NCBI GenBank assembly: GCA_026770575.1 | Contig: MU657185.1 | Span: forward strand, 455,578-483,991 | DNA length: 28,414 bases | Direction of reading: 5' to 3' | DNA from: Pelagophyceae sp. CCMP2097 | Lineage: Eukaryota; Sar; Pelagophyceae | Shown here: positions 18,691-27,409 of the stretch, in pieces | Position numbering within the stretch: the stretch's first letter is position 1 | Layout of the letters: every line of letters starts with the position of its first letter | Translations under genes and position numbers: made by a program | The notes under the pieces: generated by a model | What the model was told of the DNA's origin: nothing | The model's database searches: none | The model's input: the letters and a program-made list of their open reading frames with translations, nothing else

Positions 18691-18965
18691 GGATCCCTCA
18701 TAATAAAAGAATCACAGGGGGTAGCGGGGGGACCCGCCGCGGGCGCGCCCCGCGCACGCAACCCTGCGTCGGCAAGGCCGCCAAGGGGAGGGCCTCCAAG
18801 GATGCGCCAGCGAGGCCTCCAAGGGGCCTCAAGGCCCGACGTCGGGCGCGCGGGCGCCCGGGTCTCTCGGACGACCGTCTGCACTCGCCGAATTGTCGGG
18901 GGTGAATGTTCACGCCAAGCGACGCAAATTGGGCGAAGGTGGCGAGCCTACGAGTAAGGCCAACA

Positions 18966-19586
18966 CAGTGTGAAACGCTATCGGGCAGAATAAGCCGAAA
19001 ATACATTGACCTCGCACATAAAAATATGCAACTTGGGACGCCTTGCTTGCGCTGACAGTGGAAGCTATGGAGCTGATTTCGGTGCCATCGTACGGCCTCG
19101 TGTCTGGTCTCTGCGCAGCCCCCAAACATTTGCTCTAGGGGCACTTCGCGCCCCCTACAAGACCACCAAGGTAGCTATGGTCGTAACTCGGTCAAATCGT
19201 CGAACGGTCTCTACTCAATCGCGGCAGGAGGTAGCCATGGGCACCCTCTAGCCGGAATCGACCTTGAGTAGAGACCGTTCCGACATTTTATCAAGAGACT
19301 TGTCATTCCCGTGTGGGTGCTTCGTATAAAAAGCCAATACGTGCCTCTAGAGAGCCAAGAAGATGGGCATGTGCGTTGCCAACGCCATGCCACCGACTTC
19401 CAGAGCGGTTGCGAGCGCAATCATCTAAAAACACGTCCTATAGAATGCCCCATCGTTCGTCATCAAATCGTCACAATATCTCAATAAGTACCCGAAAAGG
19501 AGTTTATAAATTACCTAAGCTCAATAAGCCTTGTATTTTCGCTTATTCTGTCCAGCGACTCTGTCTCCTTGTTTCACAGTGCCTCA
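18966..19586. repeat. diverged inverted-repeat pair bounding about 600 bp
   Basis: The reverse complement of about 18966-19006 resembles 19531-19586: both contain tgtattttc, an optional g, gcttattctg, Y, cc and, further on, gtttcaca. About 21 of the first 23 positions agree; the spacing between the two shared blocks differs. This could be the terminal repeats of a non-autonomous mobile element. Confidence 0.45.
19202..19280. repeat. 17-bp perfect stem, 45-nt loop hairpin
   Basis: Positions 19202-19218 (gaacggtctctactcaa) are exactly complementary to 19264-19280, and the match continues outward as gtcg/cgac with one extra base. It lies in the leader region of the RAP gene, inside the inverted-repeat-bounded segment. 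Confidence 0.85.
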
Positions 19587-19639
19587 GCCTCAGGAGCCTG
19601 CAGCTGCCTCCTCTACGCCCGGAGGGAGGCGTCGGCGCT

Positions 19640-22375
19640 ATGAGCCGGCTCGGGCCCCGCGCGTCGCTGGCGGGCCTCGCGCGGCGCGGCGTCGCGCCGC
19701 GCGCGCGCCGCTTCGCCGACGAGACGCAAGCCGCCGTCGGGACCCAGGCCGGCGTCGACCCCAGCGCGGAGCTCATGCGCACCCTGCCGACGGCCAGCGT
19801 GGACGTGCCCAGCAGCGCGCCGCAGCCGCGACGGCCCGGCGGCGCGGGGCCGCAGCGACGGCCCGGCGGCGCACCCCCCCAACGACGACCCGGCGAGGTT
19901 TTGGCGATTGCACTGAACAAGCAGCTCATTGCGACCGAGGACGCGGCCGACATTCTGTACATCTTCGAGCGCAAGGGCAGCATTTTCACCTCTGTGAATC
20001 TCGCCACGGCGCTCCACCGCCTCGGTGTCGTCGGCGTCTCTTTCGGCGCGTCGACGGCGCCGGCCGTGCAACAACTGGTGGAGCGCGCCGCGTCGAGCAT
20101 TTCGGACGACCCGACGGGCTGGGAATCGCGGCACCTGGCGAACGCGTGCTGGGGCATCGCCACCATCGGCAACGTCGACGCCCCCGCGCTGTTCGACGCG
20201 GTCGCCGCCGAATCAATGAAGAAGATGGATACGTTCAAGTCGCAGGAGCTCGCCAACACCGCGTGGGCTTATGCAAAGGCGGGCGTTTCGGCGCCGGCGC
20301 TCTTCGAGGCCATCGCCGCGGAAACGCCTAGGAAGATCATGTCGTTCAACGCGCAAAACTTTGCAAACACTGTGTGGGCGTTTGCGACGGCGGGCGTCAA
20401 GGCGCCGGCGGTGTTCAAGGCCGTTTCGCAAGGCGCGCCGAAGAAGATGAGGACGTTCGGCTCGCAAAACCTCTCGACCACCGTGTGGGCGTACTCGACG
20501 GCGGGGATCCAGGCGCCTTTTCTTTACAAGGCCGTCGCGGCAGAGACGTTGAAGAAGATGGCGACGTTTAAATCGTTTGAGGTCGCAAACACCGTGTGGG
20601 CGTTTGCAACGGCAGGCATCGAGGCGCTCGAGCTCTTCGAGGCCGTCGCCGCAGCATGGTCAAAGAAGATCGCGGCGTTCGAACCGCACGAAGTCGCGAT
20701 TACCGCCTGGGCCTACGCGACGGCGGGCGTCGCCGCGCCGGCTTTATTCGAAGCAGTCGCTGCCGACGCTTGTGCGAGGATTTCGGCGTTCAACGCGCAA
20801 GGGCTTGCAAATATCGTGTGGGCGTATTCCAAGGCGGGCTATAAGGCGCCATTGTTATTCGAGGCCGTCGCCGCCGAAGCGCCCAAGAAGATGGCGGCGT
20901 TCAAACCGCAAGAGCTCGCGAACATTTCCTGGGCCTTTGCGTTGGCGGGCGTTCCGGCGTCGGCTTTGTTCGAGGCCGTGGCCGCAGAAGCGCCCAATAA
21001 GATGGCAGCGTTTCGCGCGCAAGACCTCTCAAACCTCGTGAAAGCTTTTGCGACTGCGGGCGTCGCGGCGCCGGCTTTATTCGAATACGTCGCCGTGGAA
21101 GCCTCGACCAGGGTCGCGACGTTTGAACCTCAGGAGCTCGCGAACACGGTCTGGGCCTTCTCGACGGCGGGCGTTTCGGCGCCAGCTTTATTCGAAAACT
21201 TTGCCGCAGAGATGCCGGCAAACGTCGCGGCGTTCACGCCAAAGGCGCTCTCGAACATCGTGTGGGCCTACGCGACTGCGGGCGTCGAGGCGCCGGCGGT
21301 GTTCGATGCCGTCGCCGCGTACGCCCCAAAGAGGATGGCGCAGTTCAAGGCGCGGAGCCTCGCGAAGCTCGTGCACGCTTACGCGACTGCGAGAATCGCG
21401 GCGCCGGCGCTCTTCGCCGCAGTCGCCGCAGAAGCTTTGGAGAAGATCCAGGAGTTCACAGCGAACGAGCTCGCGACCACCGTCTGGGCGTTTGCAAAGG
21501 CGGGCGTCGAGGCGCCGGCGCTCTTCGAGGCGTTCGCCGAGCAAGGACCCGCGAAGATCGCAGAGTGCCGCTCGCAAGACCTCTCAAGAACCGCGTGGGC
21601 ATATTCCAAAGCGGGCGTCGCGGCGCCGGCGCTGTTCGAGGCCGTCGCTGCGGCAGCATTAAAGAAAATCGCGACGTTCAACCCGCAAATGCTCGCAAAC
21701 ACCGCGTGGGCGTATGCGAAGGCGGGCGTCGCGGCGCCGGTGCTGTTCGAGAGCGTCGCTGCAACGTCATCCAAGAGGATTGAAAAGTTCAAACCGCACC
21801 AACTCGCGACCATCGCGTGGGCCTATGCGGCGGCGGGCGTCGAGGCGCCGGCGCTGTTCGAGGCGATTGCCGTGAGAGTCGAAGCGACGATCAACGAGTT
21901 CAGTCCCGACGGGCTGTCTCAGATGCACCAAGTCTACATGCACCTCCGAGTGGAGGCGCCGCAGCACTCGCTGACTTTGCTTTTGAGTCGACACGAGGCC
22001 GAGCTCCGCACAGCGTATCTTCTTCAAGAGCCGATCCCATCTCAGTCGCAGCGCAACGTGTCGGCGGCGCTGTCTTGCATCTGGGAGCACGAGCTCGAGC
22101 ACGTCACTGCCGAAGGGATCCGCGTCGACATGGCGCAGCCGGCTGCCAAGGTGGCCGTGGAGTTCGACGGCCCGACGCACTACCTCGCGGGCTCCTCGCG
22201 TGGCGATCCGCCTACCGAGCTCGACGGCAAGTCCAAGTTCAAGGAGCGGCTGCTCCGCGGCCTGGGCTGGGGGGTGGTCCGCGTGCCTTTCTTTGAGTGG
22301 GCCGCGCTGCAATCGGACTTCGAGCGAAAAGATTACTTGCAGGTCAAGGTCATCAACAGGAGGCTCGGCTCATAA
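19640..22375 (+). CDS. 37-residue helical-repeat RAP-domain protein
   Basis: An intron-less 911-residue protein. The start MSRLGPRASLAGLARRGVAP resembles a mitochondrial or plastid presequence. Next come 2.5 copies of a 9-residue unit (RRPGGAGPQ), the cap LNKQLIATEDAADILYIFER, and about 16 tandem units, one of 38 and the rest 37 residues, of the type LANTVWAFATAGVxAPALFEAVAAE. The C terminus is a RAP domain (VAVEFDGPTHYL, KFKERLLRGLGWGVVRVPF), a restriction-endonuclease-like fold typical of organellar RNA-processing factors (FASTK, OPR and HPR families). I infer binding to, and maturation or stabilisation of, a specific organelle transcript. ATG 19640 is chosen because upstream in-frame sequence is low-complexity leader. 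It is a clear paralogue of the gene at 9101-11491, but with far less diverged units. Confidence 0.93.
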   Translation: MSRLGPRASLAGLARRGVAPRARRFADETQAAVGTQAGVDPSAELMRTLPTASVDVPSSAPQPRRPGGAGPQRRPGGAPPQRRPGEVLAIALNKQLIATEDAADILYIFERKGSIFTSVNLATALHRLGVVGVSFGASTAPAVQQLVERAASSISDDPTGWESRHLANACWGIATIGNVDAPALFDAVAAESMKKMDTFKSQELANTAWAYAKAGVSAPALFEAIAAETPRKIMSFNAQNFANTVWAFATAGVKAPAVFKAVSQGAPKKMRTFGSQNLSTTVWAYSTAGIQAPFLYKAVAAETLKKMATFKSFEVANTVWAFATAGIEALELFEAVAAAWSKKIAAFEPHEVAITAWAYATAGVAAPALFEAVAADACARISAFNAQGLANIVWAYSKAGYKAPLLFEAVAAEAPKKMAAFKPQELANISWAFALAGVPASALFEAVAAEAPNKMAAFRAQDLSNLVKAFATAGVAAPALFEYVAVEASTRVATFEPQELANTVWAFSTAGVSAPALFENFAAEMPANVAAFTPKALSNIVWAYATAGVEAPAVFDAVAAYAPKRMAQFKARSLAKLVHAYATARIAAPALFAAVAAEALEKIQEFTANELATTVWAFAKAGVEAPALFEAFAEQGPAKIAECRSQDLSRTAWAYSKAGVAAPALFEAVAAAALKKIATFNPQMLANTAWAYAKAGVAAPVLFESVAATSSKRIEKFKPHQLATIAWAYAAAGVEAPALFEAIAVRVEATINEFSPDGLSQMHQVYMHLRVEAPQHSLTLLLSRHEAELRTAYLLQEPIPSQSQRNVSAALSCIWEHELEHVTAEGIRVDMAQPAAKVAVEFDGPTHYLAGSSRGDPPTELDGKSKFKERLLRGLGWGVVRVPFFEWAALQSDFERKDYLQVKVINRRLGS
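19829..19897 (+). repeat. 2.5 x 27-bp coding minisatellite
   Basis: Units at 19829-19855 and 19856-19882 and a half unit at 19883-19897 encode RRPGGAGPQ-type repeats in the linker of the RAP protein, at the same place in the protein as the unrelated-sequence 27-bp array at 11318-11425. Confidence 0.85.
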
Positions 22376-22476
22376 GACAGTCGTTCCGAATCTCAACCCC
22401 GCGGCCGGTCTGCGAGGAGGGAGGGTCTTCCGTCGGGAGCCGGAGCCTGCGTGCATTAGTTCGAGGTGCGAGGCCG

Positions 22477-25400
22477 CTACTTTTTCTTCTTGGCCTCCTT
22501 GGCCTTGTGCTGCTTCGCGCCGACCTTGGCCTGGAGCGCCTTTGCGAGTTTGTCTCGCTCGTGGTCCTTTGGCGGCCCCGCGTGCAGCACGCCGTCGGCG
22601 TCGACCCAGCGCTTCCAAATGTGCGACGGGTCGGCCTTTTCCGCCTTTTGGCGCTCGAGGACGACGCGGTCCAGCAGCGCGTCGTCGTCCGAGTCCTCCT
22701 TTGCCTTTTTCGACTTCTTCGGCGCTTTTTTCGCGGGCGCAGGCTTGGCGGCGCTCGGCGGCGGCCCCGCCACCCTGGCGCGCGCGGCCCGCTGCGCGGC
22801 CAGGTCGGCGAGCCAGTCGTTGACCGGTGGCGGCGAAAGCGGCGCGGCGGCAGGGGCGTCGACCGCCTGCGCGTCGGTCCGCTCCTTGCGCCGCTCTTTC
22901 TTGCGCGCGTTCTTCGAGAGCGGCTTCCTCGCCTGCGGCGGCGGGGCCACCACGAGCACCATGACGCGCGAGCCCCGCTTTAGCTGCGGCGCCGCGGCGC
23001 CCAGGCGCTGCGTCGGCTCGCCGAAGCAACCGCTCCCGAAGACGAGCCGCTGCCGCTTCGGCTCGACCTACGCAGACGAGCCGTCATGGAGAGGAGCGGC
23101 CTCGTCCCTGGCATTGGACGAGTGCGGGTGCTCCCCGCCCTCGTTCGAATTGAAACGCCGGTTGCGCACGCCCGTCGCGGCGCCGATCGCGCGGCGCAGC
23201 TTGGCCACGCTCGAGTCGAGGCTCACGGAGATCTCGTGCGTATTGCCGCCCAGCGCGATAGTGATGGGGATATAAACCTGGTCCTCGTCGGAAGAAGACT
23301 CGGACTCGGATTCCGACGAGGCGTCGTCGTCTTGGACGTCGAACCGTCCTCCCTGCCGTACGCCTTTGTCTTCCGAGTCCCCTTCTCGTCGCGCGGGTGG
23401 GTCGACGGCGTTGACGGCCGTCGCCGTCGTCGCGTCGCCGTCTGCAGCCGGCGCCTCGTCGACGACCCGCTGCAGGAGAGCCGGTACGTGCTCGTCGTCG
23501 CGGGGCTCTACGGCGGCGGCTTCCTCGGCGACGTCTGTGGAAACGTGCGCCGCGGGCATTGGCGGCGGCGCCGCGGGCTTCGCCGCGGCGGCGGCTTTGG
23601 GCTTTGGCTGCGTCGCCGGCTCGGGCGCTGATTCGAGGACGGAGCGGTACTCGCCGACGCGCTCGGCGTGGTCCAAAAGCGCGGCGATGAACTTGTCGGA
23701 CCGCACCGTCTCCGAGTCGCAGATAATGGCCACGTGGCGCCGCGCGCGCGTCACGGCCACGTTGAGTCGGCGGTTCTCGCCGAGGAAGCCGACGCATTTC
23801 TGCGCGTTGGACCGCGTCAGCGAGAGGACGACGGCATCGCGCTCGCCGCCCTGGTAGCCGTCAACGGTGCGCGCGTCGACGCCGAGGGGCTCGAGGCGGA
23901 CGCGGAGCTCGGCGACCTGTGCGTTGTACGGCGCGATGACGCAGATCTGCTGCGGGCGCAGGCCGCAGGCCAGGAGCGACTCGACGTGCTGTACGACGAC
24001 GGCCGCCTCTTGCGCGTTGGCGATGGACGCCGCGCCGTGCTCCTTGCCGTCTTTTGCGTCGCCGTCGTCGTCGTAGCCGCAGCCCGCGTGGTCAATCACG
24101 ACCATGGGCGGTGGCGCCGCGGCGCCGCCTTTGGGCAGACCGAGCGCGGCAACGTCGCGCGCGACGCAGACGTTTGCGGAGACGAGACGGCCGCCGTACG
24201 ACGCTTTCGAGGCCCAGCCGCAAATGTCGCCGTGCATACGGTACTGCGTGTCGAGGAGGATGGCCACGTCGCGCCACACGGGTCGCCGGTCCTCGATGAG
24301 CCGCTCGAAGATGGTCGCCTCGAGGACCTTTTTCGATGCCGCATCGCCGACCTTGATCGTCGGGGCGAGCTGCTTGTGGTCTCCCGCGAGGCAGGCGCGC
24401 CGGCCGCGAAGGAGCGGGATCCAGCAGGCGACCTCGAGGGCCATGGCGGCCTCGTCGACGACGACGAGGTCGAACTTGCCCTGGTGCTTTTCGACGTCAT
24501 CGAGGAGCCGCGAGTTGGCGCCCACGTTCGTGCAAAACACCACGTTCGTGCCCCGCAGCAGCGCCGAGACGAGGGCCGACTCGCGCGCGCGCAGCTCGCC
24601 GCGCACGGCCTGCGCGTCGCGCCGCGCCGACTTGCGCCGCGCGTGGTCCTTGCCCGCCAAAGCCGCAGCCTTTTCGTGGCGCCGCAGCTCGTCGCGCGCG
24701 TCCTGCACCACCTCGACGCCGTCGGCGTTCTTCAGCTTCGCCTCGAGCGAGTGCCGCAGCGCCACCGCGCTCAGCCGCGACGGGTGGCCCAGCCGCACCA
24801 CGGAGATTGTCCGGCGCTTGAGCCCCTTGACCCGCTTCCGGGACGACCCCTTCTCCAGCTCCTCGGCGCGCCTGCAAAGGCGCCGTCGCGGCGGGCGCAC
24901 ACAGAGGACCCGCGGAGTAGGCGCACCGCGCGACGCGCTCGAGCATATTGTCGACGGCGACGTTCGACGGCGCGCAGGCGAGGACGCGCTCGCCGCGGAG
25001 CGCGCACTGGACGATCAACTCGACGAGCGTCGTCGTCTTGCCCGTCCCCGGCGGGCCGTGCACCAGCGCCAGCGTCGCCGACCGCGCGAAGCGCACCGCT
25101 CGCTTTTGTGCTGCGTCGAGCGAGTCGTCGACAAAGTCGTCGTCGTCGTCCGCGCCCGGGAGCGGCGGGACAGGCGGCGCGCGCCCCAGCAGCGCCTGTT
25201 GTTCGGCGGTCGCGCGAGTCTTCTCATCGAGCGCCGCACGAGCGCTCGCAGGGACGGCGGCTCAAAAGTCTCAGAGCGGCTCTCGGACGAGTTTCGTGGG
25301 AGACGCGGCTTGGTTTGCCGCGCGGAGCGCGGTGGCCTCGCCGCGGTCGTCGTCGCGCAGCGCGCCGCGCGCGAGGTCCTCTACGCGCTTCGCGGCCAAC

Positions 25401-26213
25401 TTCATGGCCGCGTGCGTGGCGTCGTTGGCCTGCGCGTCGAGCCGCAGCGGAGAGCCGAGGCCTACGGGAAGCGCCGTCGCATGAGAAAAGCCCAACTCGA
25501 AAAGGTATATTTGCAAAACAGAGCCGGACGCGGCCCTCGATACCTTCTGCCTCGTGGACGGCGCAGTCGGAGAGGATCTCAATCTCCGTGGGCGTGGCGC
25601 GCGAGACGACGGCGACGATGCATTCGTCGGGCCGGCCCTTGGCCGCGAGGCGGACCTGCGACCGCACGTCGAGGCGGTGCGCGGTGAGGCTGCCGCCGTG
25701 CGCCGGCCGGAGCACGAGGCGCGCGCGGCCGCCGGGGCCCGACGCGTCCGACTCGGCGATGCGGAGGCCGACGATTGAAACGCCGCGCGCGACGCACGCC
25801 GCCGACGAGCTGCGGAGCGCGTCGTCGAGCTCGGCGTGCTCGGCGGCGCGCTCCGCCTCGAGCGCGCGCTGCGTGGCGCGGCACCAATTCGAAACGTCGC
25901 GCGGCGGCGCCACGCGCACGGTCAAGACGCGCGCGCCCTCGGCGCCCGCCGACTCGGACGCGAGGCCGCGCGCCTCGGCCCAGGCGTGGCAGGCGTGGCG
26001 CCCGTGCTTCGACAGCGCCGCCGGCAAAGCGTACTCGGCCGCCGCCGCCGCGCCCGCTTCGAAGTGCTCGATCAGGGCGCGCGCGTCGGCGCCAAAGCCC
26101 TCCGACGCCAGCATCTCGAGCAGCCGCGCCTCCGACGCCGCATCCTCTTCCAGCGCTTCGAGGTCCGGCGCCTCGCGCGGCGCCGCCGGCAGCGCCTCCG
26201 GGGCCGCCTCCAT
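22477..26213 (-). CDS. IGHMBP2: IGHMBP2/SMUBP2-type SF1 helicase with R3H and ubiquitin-like domains
   Basis: A UPF1-like superfamily 1B helicase. Exons on the minus strand: 26213-25544, 25461 to about 25310, about 25260-24927, 24871-23170, 23067-22477; roughly 1,150 residues. The N terminus has an R3H-like single-strand nucleic-acid-binding motif (RHACH, Arg72/His76). The helicase core shows GPPGTGKTT (motif I, 25033-25059), [19 protein letters not shown] (II), GDHKQLAPT (III), QYRMHGDI (IV), [10 protein letters not shown] (V) and [10 protein letters not shown] (VI), with IGHMBP2-specific RLGHPSRL. An acidic Ser/Glu linker follows, then, after removal of a 102-nt intron (23169-23068), a complete ubiquitin-like fold ([32 protein letters not shown]) and a Lys-rich tail. 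The junction containing TGA at 25271 and 25262 is unresolved (a 60-nt intron 25301-25242 or a 66-nt one starting at about 25285 both keep phase). Other introns are 82 and 55 nt. Confidence 0.9.
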
Positions 26214-26382
26214 CCTCGCTCCTCTTCAACGAGGCTCGCCCACGATACGCGTCGCGCAAAGCCTCCCTCTTCAACAGTCCTTCGACGTGCCCCGGCGTGC
26301 TCGGAGCCTGAGCGTATGTAATTATCGCTTAAAACGAAACAAGCGCTTGCGTTTTTGGCGCTTCTATCGGGCGTCTTTCAAG

Positions 26383-27057
26383 TTAGCTCACGGCGATGCC
26401 GCCCTCGAGCTGCCAGAAGACGTTCTTGGCCTGGGCGCCTCCCTTGAGGATCACGTTGCCGTTGGTTCTGAAGTTGACGTCGCCCTTGACCTGCAGGATG
26501 AACACGTCGTCGGGGGTGCCTTCGAGCGTGATGTCGGTGTTGATGTAGACGTGTCTGGTCCACTTGTAGACGCCTGGCGAGAGCGTCATGGCGCCGATAT
26601 AGCCCCCGCCGAGGTTCGTGTAGCCGGGCCCGGGAGTGCGGCCCGCCGCGTCGTCGTATGCGGTCTGCCAGGCGGCAAAGGCCTCGTTCTGGTATTCCGG
26701 CGTCGGGGCCGCGTCGCCGGCGGCGTAGATCATGCCTAGGGACGCATGCGTCGAAGGACGGACGTGTCGCGCGATGGGTGCCGGGGCACGGACCCGCGAC
26801 GTTGGGCGCCGTCGAGAACGTGCCCAACGGGTCCACGGTGAGCGCGAAGTCCCGGCGCGGCTGCCGACGTTGCCGGAGATGACCGAGGCTTTGTTGTCGG
26901 CCGTGTTCAACTTCCAAAAGTCGTTGACACCCCTTTAGTTACCCGCGAGGAGCACAAAGTCGCCGACCGCGCCGAGGTCGACGGGCGCCGCGGCCTGCGC
27001 GTTCGCGGGCGCGAAGCCGAGGAGCGCACAGGCGAGGAGCGCGCCGCGGAAGGTCAT
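26383..27057 (-). pseudogene. truncated, frameshifted DUF3494 ice-binding-like gene
   Basis: From ATG 27057 a signal peptide (MTFRGALLACALLGFAPANA) leads into DLGAVGDFVLLAG, the start of a DUF3494 domain. A 54-nt intron (26942-26889) and a 58-nt intron (26793-26736, GTCCGT...CCTAG) restore SVISGNVGS, VAGMIYAAGDAAPTPEY, LGGGYIGAMTLSPGVYKW, PDDVFILQVKGDV and AQAKNVFWQLEG. Two defects remain: the stretch reading DFALTVDPLGTFSTAPNV is one base out of frame with its left neighbour near 26850, and the protein stops at 26383, about 45 residues before the normal end of the domain, with nothing recognisable beyond. A GTGAGC at the breakpoint could be an old donor site. It may be a pseudogene or an assembly error at 26850 plus a missing exon. 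The same-strand intact copy lies 352 bp upstream. Confidence 0.65.
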
Positions 27058-27409
27058 CGCAAGATCGCAAAGGTCTTGGCGCCGGAGCCCGAGGTGCAAC
27101 CGAGATCGGAGGACCCCGAGCCAACTCCAAGCTTAAGAGCCCCACCTGCACAAGCCAGGGCCGTGGCAGGCACGCAAGGCCGCGAGTAACCGATGTCTTA
27201 AGTCGTAGACAACGAGCGCGGCGCGCGAGGGCGGTGCAGTGCGGGGTGGGATTAGTGTAGCGCGACTCGGAGGTGGAGCGGTGGCGCGCAAGGTAGGGGC
27301 GAGCGACGAGCCGTCACGGGAGTGCGAGGCGCGACGAGCAGTCACGGCGGCCGTGTTGCGAGTTCGAGGCGGGTGGAGGCGTCGTGCACGGCACGCGGCG
27401 CCGAGCCGC
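27058..27409. other. 352-bp spacer between the two DUF3494 copies
   Basis: It should hold the promoter of the truncated copy and the 3' end of the intact one. Open frames across it are short and compositionally biased; I see no gene or repeat. Confidence 0.4.

Larger units (their letters stand above)
18524..19639. other. 1.1-kb non-coding region between GAD and RAP genes
   Basis: It contains, in order, the remaining tandem array, an AATAAA hexamer at 18702-18707 that may polyadenylate GAD, a Cys-poor GC-rich stretch with repeated cctccaagg motifs (18775-18850), and an AT-richer part (18950-19600) holding an inverted-repeat pair and a hairpin. The frame of the RAP protein is open leftward to 19313, but that stretch lacks protein character and I treat it as 5' leader. 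Confidence 0.55.

Noticed and set aside
22477..22962. separate 161-residue basic protein
   Set aside because: Its first residues complete the helicase's ubiquitin-like fold through a phase-0 splice, so it is better read as the terminal exon.
24104..25687. 527-codon plus-strand open frame
   Set aside because: Antisense shadow of the helicase.
23668..26739. 1023-codon plus-strand open frame
   Set aside because: It is antisense to the helicase, whose motifs and splice phases are unambiguous; high GC leaves the complementary frame open, and its product is compositionally Arg/Ala/Val-biased with no family.
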